The notes beneath the pieces are model-generated. The model was not told the origin of the DNA. It was given only the letters and a program-made list of their open reading frames with translations, and made no database searches. Positions 1 to 5,546 of a DNA stretch of 6,557 bases are shown here, in pieces. Origin of the DNA: an uncultured Christensenella sp. Its GTDB lineage: Bacteria > Bacillota > Clostridia > Christensenellales > Borkfalkiaceae. Position numbers and translations under genes: made by a program. The DNA lies in assembly GCA_910578655.1 (NCBI GenBank), contig CAJTQE010000082.1:1-6557 (forward strand). The letters are read 5' to 3'. Every line of letters begins with the position of its first letter. The stretch's first letter is position 1.

Positions 1-818
1 AATCCTTCAAGCATTTTCAAGCATCTGTCAATATACAAGTCGGCACGCAGTTTGCAATTGCTGAGTCCGTAAAATCTAACTGCCGTATACTTTCCCTCTG
101 CGCCGTCCTTGCCTATGCTTTTACCCATACTTTCGAAGTTACCTTCAACATCCAAAATATCATCGATAAGTTGAAATAAACAACCTAAATCACAGGCAAA
201 TGTTTTAAGTTCGGAATAATATTTTCCGCCGCACAAAATACTCGGCGGAACGCAGGACGCCATAATTAGTTTCGCCGTTTTATTCGTATGAATAAAGTTC
301 AAAACTCTTTCTTCGACGTTAATGTCGTTTTCGTGCAACAAATCCGCAGACTGACCTGCTATCATTCCATTGATTCCAGCACAATCGCAAATATATTTTG
401 CTGCTGAAACATTTGCGTTGCCTTTGAAACACTCATTAAAGAGTATCGAATACGCGGTATTCAATAAACCATCGCCAGCCAAAATGGCATTACCTACACC
501 AAAAACCTTGTGGTTTGCCGGTTTACCGCGCCTGAAATCATCGTTATCCATTTCAGGCAAATCGTCGTGAATCAGCGAATAAGTATGAATTAGTTCGACC
601 GCAAGCGCGTAGTTTATTATTTCTGTCTTTTCAAGACCGAGCAAATCAGAAACCGCAAGCATCAAAACGGGGCGAAACCTCTTCCCCCCAAGCTGCAAAC
701 TATATATCAAGCTTTCACGCAACACGTCGGGTTGGCAGTCAAGTTTGCCGCAAAACTTTGACAGATATTCTTCAAAAATCTGTTGATATTCAGAATACTT
801 AATATCGAATTGAGTCAA
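1..818 (-). CDS. ispA: Farnesyl diphosphate synthase / (2E,6E)-polyprenyl synthase, 3' end truncated by window edge
   Basis: Condenses isopentenyl diphosphate with dimethylallyl and geranyl diphosphate to make farnesyl diphosphate, the precursor of undecaprenyl carriers and quinone tails; cytosolic. The frame is open for 272 residues and runs off the left edge without a stop; the family is usually 290-300 residues, so only about 20-25 are missing. The first aspartate-rich motif is DDLPEMD (85-91) followed by DDFRRGKP (93-100). GQSAD lies at 155-159, HTNKT at 177-181, the second aspartate motif DDILD at 219-223 and GKSIGKD at 232-238. YSLIH just before the first motif matches the bacterial short-chain (C15) type, so FPP is the likely product, though GGPP cannot be excluded. 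The start is TTG at 816-818: it overlaps the folD stop by four bases (TTGA) and has AAGGAG six bases upstream, and no upstream ATG fits. Eleven cysteines in 272 residues is high for this enzyme. Probably co-transcribed with folD. Confidence 0.95.
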   Translation of the reverse strand, partial: MTQFDIKYSEYQQIFEEYLSKFCGKLDCQPDVLRESLIYSLQLGGKRFRPVLMLAVSDLLGLEKTEIINYALAVELIHTYSLIHDDLPEMDNDDFRRGKPANHKVFGVGNAILAGDGLLNTAYSILFNECFKGNANVSAAKYICDCAGINGMIAGQSADLLHENDINVEERVLNFIHTNKTAKLIMASCVPPSILCGGKYYSELKTFACDLGCLFQLIDDILDVEGNFESMGKSIGKDGAEGKYTAVRFYGLSNCKLRADLYIDRCLKMLEG

Positions 819-1663
819 TTTTCACTCCTTAACGCCGCCATATAGGTGTTATACATAAGCATCGTTATAGTCATAGGTCCAACCCCACCCGGAACGGGCG
901 TAATATATGCACACTTGTCTTTTACATTTTCAAAATCAACGTCGCCGCACACCTTTCCATTTTCATCCCTGTTCATTCCGACATCGATTACGGTTGCTCC
1001 GTCTTTGACCATATCGGCAGTAATAAATTTGGCTTGTCCTATTGCTGCAACTAAAATGTCAGCTTTTAAACACTGTTCTTTAAGGTTTTTCGTCTTACTG
1101 TGGCAGACCGTAACCGTTGCGTCGGCATTTAAAAGCAACATTGCCATAGGTTTGCCGACTATATTCGAACGTCCGACAACAACTGCGTTTTTCCCCTTTA
1201 TTTCTATATGCTCATATTCAAGCATTTTCATCACTCCGTAAGGCGTGCAAGCAACGGTCGTAGGCAAATTAAGGCAAAGCTTGCCTACATTATTTTCAGA
1301 AAAACCGTCTACGTCTTTGCTGTCGGGAATCAATTTAAGCGCGGATTGCGATAAATGTGCAGGCAACGGCAACTGTACCAGAATACCGTTTATGCTTTTA
1401 TCGTCAGCAAGCGTTTTTATTAAATTTTCAAGCTCCTGCTGCGAAACTTGTTCCGGCAAGCGATGAACTAAAGACGTAATTCCCACTTCCTCGCAAGCTT
1501 TTATTTTATTACGCACATAAATTTGCGAGGCGTGATTTTGCCCAACCAAAATGACGGCAAGTACTATCTTTTTTCCTTTTATTTTTTTAAATTCAAAAAT
1601 TTTTTCAGTAAGCTCGCACCTTAACTGCTCCGCAATCTTTTTTCCGTCGAGGATTTTAAACAT
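815..1663 (-). CDS. folD: Bifunctional methylenetetrahydrofolate dehydrogenase (NADP+) / methenyltetrahydrofolate cyclohydrolase
   Basis: Interconverts 5,10-methylene-, 5,10-methenyl- and 10-formyl-tetrahydrofolate, supplying one-carbon units for purines and initiator formyl-methionine; cytosolic homodimer. The 282 residues match the usual family length. The catalytic-domain signature is present: Tyr49 and Lys53 in the segment SQIYVRNK (46-53), Gln97 in LVQLPLP (95-101) and Asp119 in KDVDGF (116-121). The Rossmann part carries VVGRSNIVGKP (162-172), the nucleotide-binding loop, and the C-terminal signature PGGVGPMT is at 258-265. The residue after DGF is Ser122, where many bacterial members have His; this is probably tolerated because the position varies in the family. 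The ATG start overlaps the end of nusB by eight bases and has AAGGGA five bases upstream. The stop overlaps the ispA start. In B. subtilis xseA and xseB sit between folD and ispA; here they do not. Confidence 0.97.
   Translation of the reverse strand: MFKILDGKKIAEQLRCELTEKIFEFKKIKGKKIVLAVILVGQNHASQIYVRNKIKACEEVGITSLVHRLPEQVSQQELENLIKTLADDKSINGILVQLPLPAHLSQSALKLIPDSKDVDGFSENNVGKLCLNLPTTVACTPYGVMKMLEYEHIEIKGKNAVVVGRSNIVGKPMAMLLLNADATVTVCHSKTKNLKEQCLKADILVAAIGQAKFITADMVKDGATVIDVGMNRDENGKVCGDVDFENVKDKCAYITPVPGGVGPMTITMLMYNTYMAALRSEN
825..830 (-). promoter_or_regulatory. Ribosome binding site that fixes the ispA TTG start
   Basis: On the minus strand this reads AAGGAG, six bases before the TTG codon at 816-818. 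It lies inside the last codons of folD. It is the main reason to accept the TTG start, together with the reading frame and the N-terminal length expected of the family. Confidence 0.75.
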
Positions 1664-2054
1664 TTTGTTCCCTTATAATTTCGGAAAGTATTCCGCTTAC
1701 GAAAGTCGCGCTCTTTTCAGAAGAATATTTTGAAGCTATATTAGCCGCCTCATTGACTGAAACTGCCGGAGGAATATCATCTAAAAATAGAATTTCCGCA
1801 ATAGCTATTAAAAGAATACTTCTGTCGGCAGGAAAAAGTCCGGATTCCGGAAAGAGCCGTGAATGCTCGTCAATTATTTGAACAAGCCGATCTTTGTTTT
1901 CATTTACCGTAGACAGAATGCCGTTGCAATAAGCAACGTCATTTTCGTTAAGCTCTTCCTGCTTTATAATCGCACGCTTCATACTATCCACGTTATCGCT
2001 AAACTGAGCTGCAAATAAAATTTTAAAAGCTGTTTCTCTTGCTTTAGTACGCAT
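1656..2054 (-). CDS. nusB: Transcription antitermination factor NusB
   Basis: Binds boxA RNA together with NusE (ribosomal protein S10) to promote antitermination of rRNA operons. The protein has 132 residues, the normal size for this all-helical single-domain family. The basic N-terminus has the family pattern (MRTKARETAFKILF, 1-14). The conserved C-terminal half shows DRSILLIAIAEILF (77-90), IPPAVSVNEA (94-103) and SATFVSGIL (115-123), which corresponds to the common FVNGVL motif with Ser in place of Asn. The ATG is preceded by AAAAGGAA nine bases upstream, a moderate ribosome binding site. It overlaps folD by eight bases and lies 63 bases after the Asp23-family gene, behind a hairpin that may attenuate expression. 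The order Asp23 gene, nusB, folD is conserved across Firmicutes. Confidence 0.95.
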   Translation of the reverse strand: MRTKARETAFKILFAAQFSDNVDSMKRAIIKQEELNENDVAYCNGILSTVNENKDRLVQIIDEHSRLFPESGLFPADRSILLIAIAEILFLDDIPPAVSVNEAANIASKYSSEKSATFVSGILSEIIREQNV

Positions 2055-2081
2055 AATGTTTTGTTCCTTTTCAAATACAAA

Positions 2082-2108
2082 ATTCCCTTAAAAATATTTT
2101 AAGGGAAT
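2082..2108 (-). terminator. Inverted repeat, possible weak intrinsic terminator or attenuator between the Asp23 gene and nusB
   Basis: A perfect 12-bp inverted repeat (arms 2082-2093 and 2097-2108) with a three-base loop. Only three of the twelve pairs are G-C. On the minus strand the right-hand arm is followed by the U-rich run TTTGTATTTG, as expected of an intrinsic terminator; on the plus strand no such run follows. The tract is imperfect and the stem AT-rich, so partial read-through into nusB is likely. No convincing promoter lies between the hairpin and nusB, which favours an attenuator over a full stop. Confidence 0.5.
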
Positions 2109-2117
2109 AACGTAATA

Positions 2118-2453
2118 TTACAATGCCGAATTTTCAGAGAAATCAACGTCCTGAATATGAACGTCAACTTTTGCTACCTTATACTTCGTCATCGACTCGA
2201 CGTTGTGTTTAATTGACTGCTGAATACTAAAAGCAAGCGACGGAACATTATAGTTCGCGTTAACTTTTACGCTTATATCAGCAATTATGCCTTGCTTCTC
2301 AAAGCTCAGCTTTACACCTTTGTTTTTAGTATTTAATAACGAAACTCCGTCAACCTCATTTATTGCCAAAGCCACTATACCGCTGACAATTCCTGAATTA
2401 TATATAACTTTTCCCTTTTGGGTAGACGATGAATCGTGTCTGATATGTGCCAT
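2118..2453 (-). CDS. Asp23/Gls24 (DUF322) family envelope-stress protein, YqhY-like
   Basis: A 111-residue member of the Asp23/Gls24 family. In B. subtilis the paralogue YqhY at the same genomic position (before nusB) has been linked to acetyl-CoA carboxylase control, and other members are alkaline-shock or envelope-stress proteins; the exact role here is unknown. The family pattern is clear: GKVIYNSGIVSGIVALA (14-30), EVDGV (33-37), a strand-rich centre with GVKLSFEKQGIIADISVKV (46-64), then Pro71 and IQQSIKHNVESMTKYKVAKVD (77-97) ending in VHIQDVDF. There is no signal peptide or membrane segment, so it is cytosolic or peripheral. The ATG is preceded by AAGGAG at a six-base distance. The gene sits after spoIIIAH and before nusB, with its own likely promoter at 2472-2500. 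accB and accC, which lie next to yqhY in B. subtilis, are not present. Confidence 0.92.
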   Translation of the reverse strand: MAHIRHDSSSTQKGKVIYNSGIVSGIVALAINEVDGVSLLNTKNKGVKLSFEKQGIIADISVKVNANYNVPSLAFSIQQSIKHNVESMTKYKVAKVDVHIQDVDFSENSAL

Positions 2454-2459
2454 ACTCTT

Positions 2460-2465
2460 CTCCTT
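2460..2465 (-). promoter_or_regulatory. Ribosome binding site of the Asp23-family gene
   Basis: Reads AAGGAG on the minus strand, six bases before the ATG at 2451-2453. It lies very close to the proposed transcription start, so the leader would be only about a dozen bases long. Confidence 0.65.
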
Positions 2466-2471
2466 AACATT

Positions 2472-2500
2472 AGTATAACACTTTAATTTAAATTTTGCAA
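2472..2500 (-). promoter_or_regulatory. Candidate sigma-A-type promoter for the Asp23-nusB-folD-ispA run
   Basis: On the minus strand TTGCAA (2495-2500; four of six matches to the -35 consensus) is separated by exactly 17 bases from TATACT (2472-2477; five of six matches to the -10 consensus). It lies entirely in the 52-base gap between spoIIIAH and the Asp23 gene, the longest gap before any gene here except nusB. A start site six to eight bases past the -10 box leaves just enough room for the AAGGAG ribosome site. It would let the housekeeping genes be expressed in vegetative cells when the sporulation operon is silent. AT-rich DNA yields such matches by chance, so this remains a prediction. 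Confidence 0.55.
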
Positions 2501-2505
2501 CTACT

Positions 2506-2991
2506 TTATACTTGTGAGTATACAGGCATTATAATAATATTCAACGGGTCTACGCTTGCTTCATCTATAAGGCACTTATAAATAGAAAGCGCGGTTGTCA
2601 TATCCAACTCGTTTGAATTTACGAACACATTTACGTTGTCGGTATCCATACCGATAGAAACAACTGCATCAGAAAAACCTTTGGACTTAATCATTGTTTC
2701 AAGTGCAAGTTCTTTTTCCATTATTTCAACTATTTTCAATTTCAGGTTGACGGCTTCCGTATGCTTTTCGCTACCTTCCTCAAAAAGCGCGATAACGCTG
2801 TCAAGCTGAACAAGTTCTTCGCTTCTTGTCGTCGTTCTTTCTGAACGGTAGGTTGTGAAATAATTTGCCGAGACTACGGGAGCATCTCCGTTAGCGGTTC
2901 TGCTTTTTGCAAGAACTACGTTCAAAACTGCAGTTACTGCAAGCAAAAGTACGAGTGATGACATTACGATGATTTTTTTGGTTTTTGACAT
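2506..2991 (-). CDS. spoIIIAH: Stage III sporulation protein AH, channel component
   Basis: Mother-cell half of the SpoIIIAH-SpoIIQ connection that bridges the intermembrane space around the engulfed forespore. The protein has 161 residues against about 218 in B. subtilis. A short basic N-terminus leads into one membrane helix (about 7-28). A charged helix-forming segment follows, beginning YFTTYRSERTTTR (44-56), which is the family signature. The C-terminal domain (about 85-161), of the YscJ/FliF-like ring-building type, includes KSKGFSDAVVSI and ends NIIIMPVYSQV. The linker after the membrane helix is short, which accounts for most of the reduced length. Unlike the upstream genes of the operon, the start has a strong AAGGAG six bases before the ATG, so AH is probably translated independently and at a higher rate. 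SpoIIQ is not in this window. Confidence 0.93.
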   Translation of the reverse strand: MSKTKKIIVMSSLVLLLAVTAVLNVVLAKSRTANGDAPVVSANYFTTYRSERTTTRSEELVQLDSVIALFEEGSEKHTEAVNLKLKIVEIMEKELALETMIKSKGFSDAVVSIGMDTDNVNVFVNSNELDMTTALSIYKCLIDEASVDPLNIIIMPVYSQV

Positions 2992-2997
2992 AAATTT

Positions 2998-3003
2998 CTC
3001 CTT
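2998..3003 (-). promoter_or_regulatory. Strong ribosome binding site of spoIIIAH
   Basis: Reads AAGGAG on the minus strand with a six-base spacer to the ATG at 2989-2991. It overlaps the spoIIIAG stop codon (3002-3004). It stands out because spoIIIAB to AG show no such site at a usable distance. Confidence 0.75.
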
Positions 3004-3358
3004 ATACGGTCAAAGAATAGATTGCTATAATTTTTTTGTCAATATTTAATGCCGTTGAAACGGCGTTCAGTATATTGCTTCTCGTCATCAGATTGTTTGC
3101 GCCTTCGCAAACTATCACTACGCCGAGTATTTTTCCGTCGTTTTCCGTAATCATTACGTCAGTGTTCCCTACGCCTTCGATATTGCTTAAAATTCCCGTA
3201 AGCTTTATTTCCATATCGCTTTTTGAAGAATTTACCGTCGAAGTGTGCGATTTACTTCCTTTGTCAATTAAATAAACGGTACCGATTAGTATTGCAATCA
3301 GTAAAACTACTATGATTATTTTTCTATTTTTTTTCACGTAATCAATAACTTTTTGCAT
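3002..3358 (-). CDS. spoIIIAG: Stage III sporulation protein AG, ring-forming channel component, short form
   Basis: In B. subtilis SpoIIIAG forms a large ring in the intermembrane space as part of the channel. Here it has only 118 residues against about 229. A basic N-terminus is followed by one membrane helix (about 14-31), a Ser/Thr-rich linker (34-48) and a compact domain: KLTGILSNIEGVGNTDVMIT (52-71), then GVVIVCEGAN (79-88), and a helix-strand end with SNILNAVSTALNID (94-107). These blocks match both ends of the family ring-building domain. Only about seven residues (72-78) separate VMIT from GVVIV, where B. subtilis carries a long insertion. The ATG start overlaps the end of spoIIIAF by 17 bases, and an in-frame stop three codons upstream prevents a longer form. 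No ribosome site lies at normal distance; the nearest, AAAGGAG at 3384-3390, is 25 bases away. Confidence 0.88.
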   Translation of the reverse strand: MQKVIDYVKKNRKIIIVVLLIAILIGTVYLIDKGSKSHTSTVNSSKSDMEIKLTGILSNIEGVGNTDVMITENDGKILGVVIVCEGANNLMTRSNILNAVSTALNIDKKIIAIYSLTV

Positions 3359-3776
3359 ATACTGTTATATTTATATATTTCAACTCCTTTAAATATTCAT
3401 AAATTTCATCAATTAATTGAGAATTTTTTTCGTCCAACTCAACCGTCACGCTTTCAGTCTTAAATTCGCCTTTAACAAAATCTATGTTCACACTACAAAC
3501 ACTGCCCGTTCCAAATTTTTCAAGCAGTATTTTTTCAAGCTGTTCGCTTTGGGTTTCCGAATAAACCTTACATATATATTCGTAATCGTACATAGGAACG
3601 TTAGATGTGCTTGAGCTTATTTTAAAGATCCCCGTCAGAGGCTGAATCAGCACGAATATGCAAACCATACGCATAACGAACACTATCGTTTTATTCAACT
3701 TGCCTTCCGGAATTACAAGAGAAACTATTACCGAAAGAAAAATTACCGCCGTTGCGGAAAGTAAATATGTTTTCAT
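3342..3776 (-). CDS. spoIIIAF: Stage III sporulation protein AF
   Basis: Membrane component of the SpoIIIA channel. The protein has 144 residues, against about 206 in B. subtilis. Two hydrophobic helices (about 4-22 and 30-51) flank the short loop IPEGKLNK (22-29), matching the family pattern of a proline-glycine turn followed by a Lys pair. QPL at 45-47 ends the second helix and matches the conserved Pro-Leu in the family. The remainder (about 60-144) is a soluble domain with alternating helices and strands, consistent with the small ring-building fold proposed for AF. The ATG overlaps the spoIIIAE stop as ATGA, and no Shine-Dalgarno sequence is visible in the preceding 25 bases, which suggests translational coupling. 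The assignment rests on position and N-terminal architecture more than on strong C-terminal similarity. Confidence 0.87.
   Translation of the reverse strand: MKTYLLSATAVIFLSVIVSLVIPEGKLNKTIVFVMRMVCIFVLIQPLTGIFKISSSTSNVPMYDYEYICKVYSETQSEQLEKILLEKFGTGSVCSVNIDFVKGEFKTESVTVELDEKNSQLIDEIYEYLKELKYINITVYAKSY
3384..3390 (-). promoter_or_regulatory. Shine-Dalgarno-like AAAGGAG far upstream of spoIIIAG
   Basis: A perfect AAAGGAG on the minus strand inside the spoIIIAF coding region, 25 bases before the spoIIIAG ATG. This is too far for direct use unless the AT-rich spacer folds or ribosomes shuttle to the ATG. It could also be a chance match within coding sequence. Confidence 0.3.
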
Positions 3777-4960
3777 ATAAAGCTATTTGCCGAATTTATT
3801 ATTAACATTATTATAAGCGCGTACATAAACGCAACCGTCAAAAGTCCGGCAATAAAGTATTCTATATCTTTCGACAGATCTGAAAGCAAACTAAACAGTG
3901 TGTTTTCACCTATCGGCTGCACTATTGCTCCCACAAATTTTAATATTAATGAAAATGAAGCAAGCAAAATAATCGGACCGATTATTTCAAAAAGTAATAA
4001 AATTAAACCGCATAAGCCAACAGAACTTTTAATAAGTAATCCTGCCGACGTCAACATATCAAAACCGCTTGACAAAAATCCACCCACTATAGGCACTGAA
4101 TTACTGACTAAATATTTGGTTGCCTTAAAAATAATACCATCGAAAAGTGAAGATGCCGAACTTTGAAAAGTTATAAAAATGCTGAATACCGTTACAGTAA
4201 TGCCTATTACCCACTTCATAATGCTTTTCATCAGCGTGGTGACACCGGAAAACGACATTTGAGTATTGAGTTTGGACATTTGATTAAGGACAATAACGGC
4301 TATCGTTGCAGGAAAAATAAATCCGCTTATTATTTCCACTGCTCCGCCTGAAAGAAATATTGCAGAAGGTTGATAAATGGCAGCCGAACTTGTCCCTCCC
4401 GTTAAAACTGTCAAAGTGGCAAGTATCGGAGTAATTATTTCAATTTGTTTTTTAATGGTATGTATGCTTGCAATACAATCGGATATTATACCCGATAGCA
4501 TTGACGTAATTATTAAAATGATGAGCGCATAACACGCCAAATGAACTATTTTTGATGTTGACTTACCCAAAATATTGCCTTCCGCCGAACTAACAACGGC
4601 AGATAACAGCGCAATTGCCACTACAGTTGCAAATGCAGGAATCAGTGAAATTACATTTTTAAACAGAACTGAAAGCAGCTCATTTAAATAACTGCCGTAG
4701 TCTGAATTAAGATTTCCATGAATTAGATATTCAATAATTTCTTTGGCGGTATCACCGAATTGAAAAAGAAAATTGCCCTCATTTTCGTCGAGATATTTTT
4801 GCAGCTCAGACAAATCAAGGTCGTCCAAAAGTTTTGATATATTTTCATTAAGTTCTTTGTCCTTATCACTTTCTTCTGCATAAACCGTGCCTCCCGCAAC
4901 GGCCAATACAGAAATTACTGCGATAACAAGAACTACCAATATAATAATTTTCTTTTTCAT
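3773..4960 (-). CDS. spoIIIAE: Stage III sporulation protein AE, polytopic membrane component
   Basis: The large polytopic membrane protein of the SpoIIIA channel, mother-cell side of the engulfment membranes. The 395 residues are close to the B. subtilis length. It begins with a basic signal-like segment (MKKK then hydrophobic 5-24) and a plausible signal peptidase site after VYA (Ala28). An acidic stretch follows (29-66). Hydrophobic segments lie near 103-124, 138-159, 175-190, 205-226, 247-265, 314-340 and 369-389. The most recognisable family block is the polar-hydrophobic stretch 266-315, with SSASSLFDG (267-275), SVPIVGG (288-294) and LLIKSSVG (308-315). It overlaps spoIIIAD at its start and spoIIIAF at its end, each as ATGA, with no ribosome binding site visible before the ATG. 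Expression is expected to be sigma-E dependent from a promoter outside the window. Confidence 0.95.
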   Translation of the reverse strand: MKKKIIILVVLVIAVISVLAVAGGTVYAEESDKDKELNENISKLLDDLDLSELQKYLDENEGNFLFQFGDTAKEIIEYLIHGNLNSDYGSYLNELLSVLFKNVISLIPAFATVVAIALLSAVVSSAEGNILGKSTSKIVHLACYALIILIITSMLSGIISDCIASIHTIKKQIEIITPILATLTVLTGGTSSAAIYQPSAIFLSGGAVEIISGFIFPATIAVIVLNQMSKLNTQMSFSGVTTLMKSIMKWVIGITVTVFSIFITFQSSASSLFDGIIFKATKYLVSNSVPIVGGFLSSGFDMLTSAGLLIKSSVGLCGLILLLFEIIGPIILLASFSLILKFVGAIVQPIGENTLFSLLSDLSKDIEYFIAGLLTVAFMYALIIMLIINSANSFI

Positions 4961-5349
4961 ATAAGATTTATAAGCGATACTATAATTTTATAAGTACTGT
5001 TCAGTATAGGCACTGACACGACGAAAATAATTATTTTGCCGCACAGAATAAGTTTATCGGAAATACCGTCAAATCCAAGCTCTTTTACAGAACTTGCCGT
5101 AATTTCAATCATAAAGCCTATTCCTATAATTTTAAAGATTATTCTTACTATCTCGTTATCTATTTTAGCGTTTTCCGTAAAATTGCGTATAAATTCGATG
5201 CTTTCCGTCAGGTAGTCGAAGGCATATAAAAACATTACAATTCCACCGGCAACAAGACACAGCGGAACTAAATCAGATTTATTGTTTTTAAGAATTAGCG
5301 CGCATATTGCGGTTATCACCGCTATTGCACAAAGCTTTAATATTAACAT
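4957..5349 (-). CDS. spoIIIAD: Stage III sporulation protein AD
   Basis: Small polytopic membrane protein of the SpoIIIA channel, in the same family as SpoIIIAC. The 130 residues match the usual length (about 130). Four hydrophobic segments lie near 3-21, 27-47, 67-86 and 104-128. The family block FKIIGIGFMIEIT (72-84) followed by VKELGFDGISDKLILCGK (88-105) and VPIL (113-116) corresponds closely to the conserved pattern of a KIIGI helix, an acidic-polar turn and a second helix ending in PIL. The ATG overlaps the last base of the spoIIIAC stop (TAATG) and the stop overlaps the spoIIIAE start (ATGA). No Shine-Dalgarno site precedes it, so translation is probably coupled. Confidence 0.95.
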   Translation of the reverse strand: MLILKLCAIAVITAICALILKNNKSDLVPLCLVAGGIVMFLYAFDYLTESIEFIRNFTENAKIDNEIVRIIFKIIGIGFMIEITASSVKELGFDGISDKLILCGKIIIFVVSVPILNSTYKIIVSLINLI

Positions 5350-5546
5350 TAGAAAATATCGAATAACTGTCTTATTTGGGTAAACAGATCGGCAATCATT
5401 GAAATGACGACCGTCAGAACGATTATAAGTCCGACCAAACTTACAATAGTAGCAATATCGTCCCTGTCAGATTTTTTAAGAACCTGACAGATTATAGTGA
5501 CTATGATACCGACTGCGGCAATTTTAAAAATTATACTTATATCCAT
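5349..5546 (-). CDS. spoIIIAC: Stage III sporulation protein AC
   Basis: The smallest SpoIIIA channel component, a 65-residue inner-membrane protein with two helices (about 5-23 and 32-53). The sequence matches the family almost from end to end: MDISIIFKIAAVGI at the start, QVLKKSDRDDIA (21-32) in the loop between helices, and IADLFTQI near the C-terminus. Length is as expected. The start is fixed by TAATG overlap with the spoIIIAB stop; the stop likewise overlaps the spoIIIAD start. No ribosome binding site is visible in the preceding 20 bases, so it is probably translated by ribosomes finishing spoIIIAB. Confidence 0.95.
   Translation of the reverse strand: MDISIIFKIAAVGIIVTIICQVLKKSDRDDIATIVSLVGLIIVLTVVISMIADLFTQIRQLFDIF

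Noticed and set aside
370..570. Plus-strand open frame of 66 codons antisense to ispA
   Set aside because: It lies wholly within the ispA catalytic region on the other strand, with no independent support.
846..1241. Open frame of 131 codons on the plus strand, antisense to folD
   Set aside because: Its protein has no recognisable domain, and folD on the other strand carries every family motif. The frame is a shadow of folD codon use.
2055..2081. Possible promoter for nusB after the hairpin
   Set aside because: Only TATTT-like fragments are present with no matching -35 at a proper distance.
2112..2121. Ten-base palindrome GTAATATTAC at the stop of the Asp23 gene
   Set aside because: It is short and AT-rich, and likely to occur by chance in this DNA; no second copy was noticed.
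3900..4351. Two open frames on the plus strand antisense to spoIIIAE
   Set aside because: Low-complexity products with no ribosome site or family resemblance; they mirror the hydrophobic codons of spoIIIAE.
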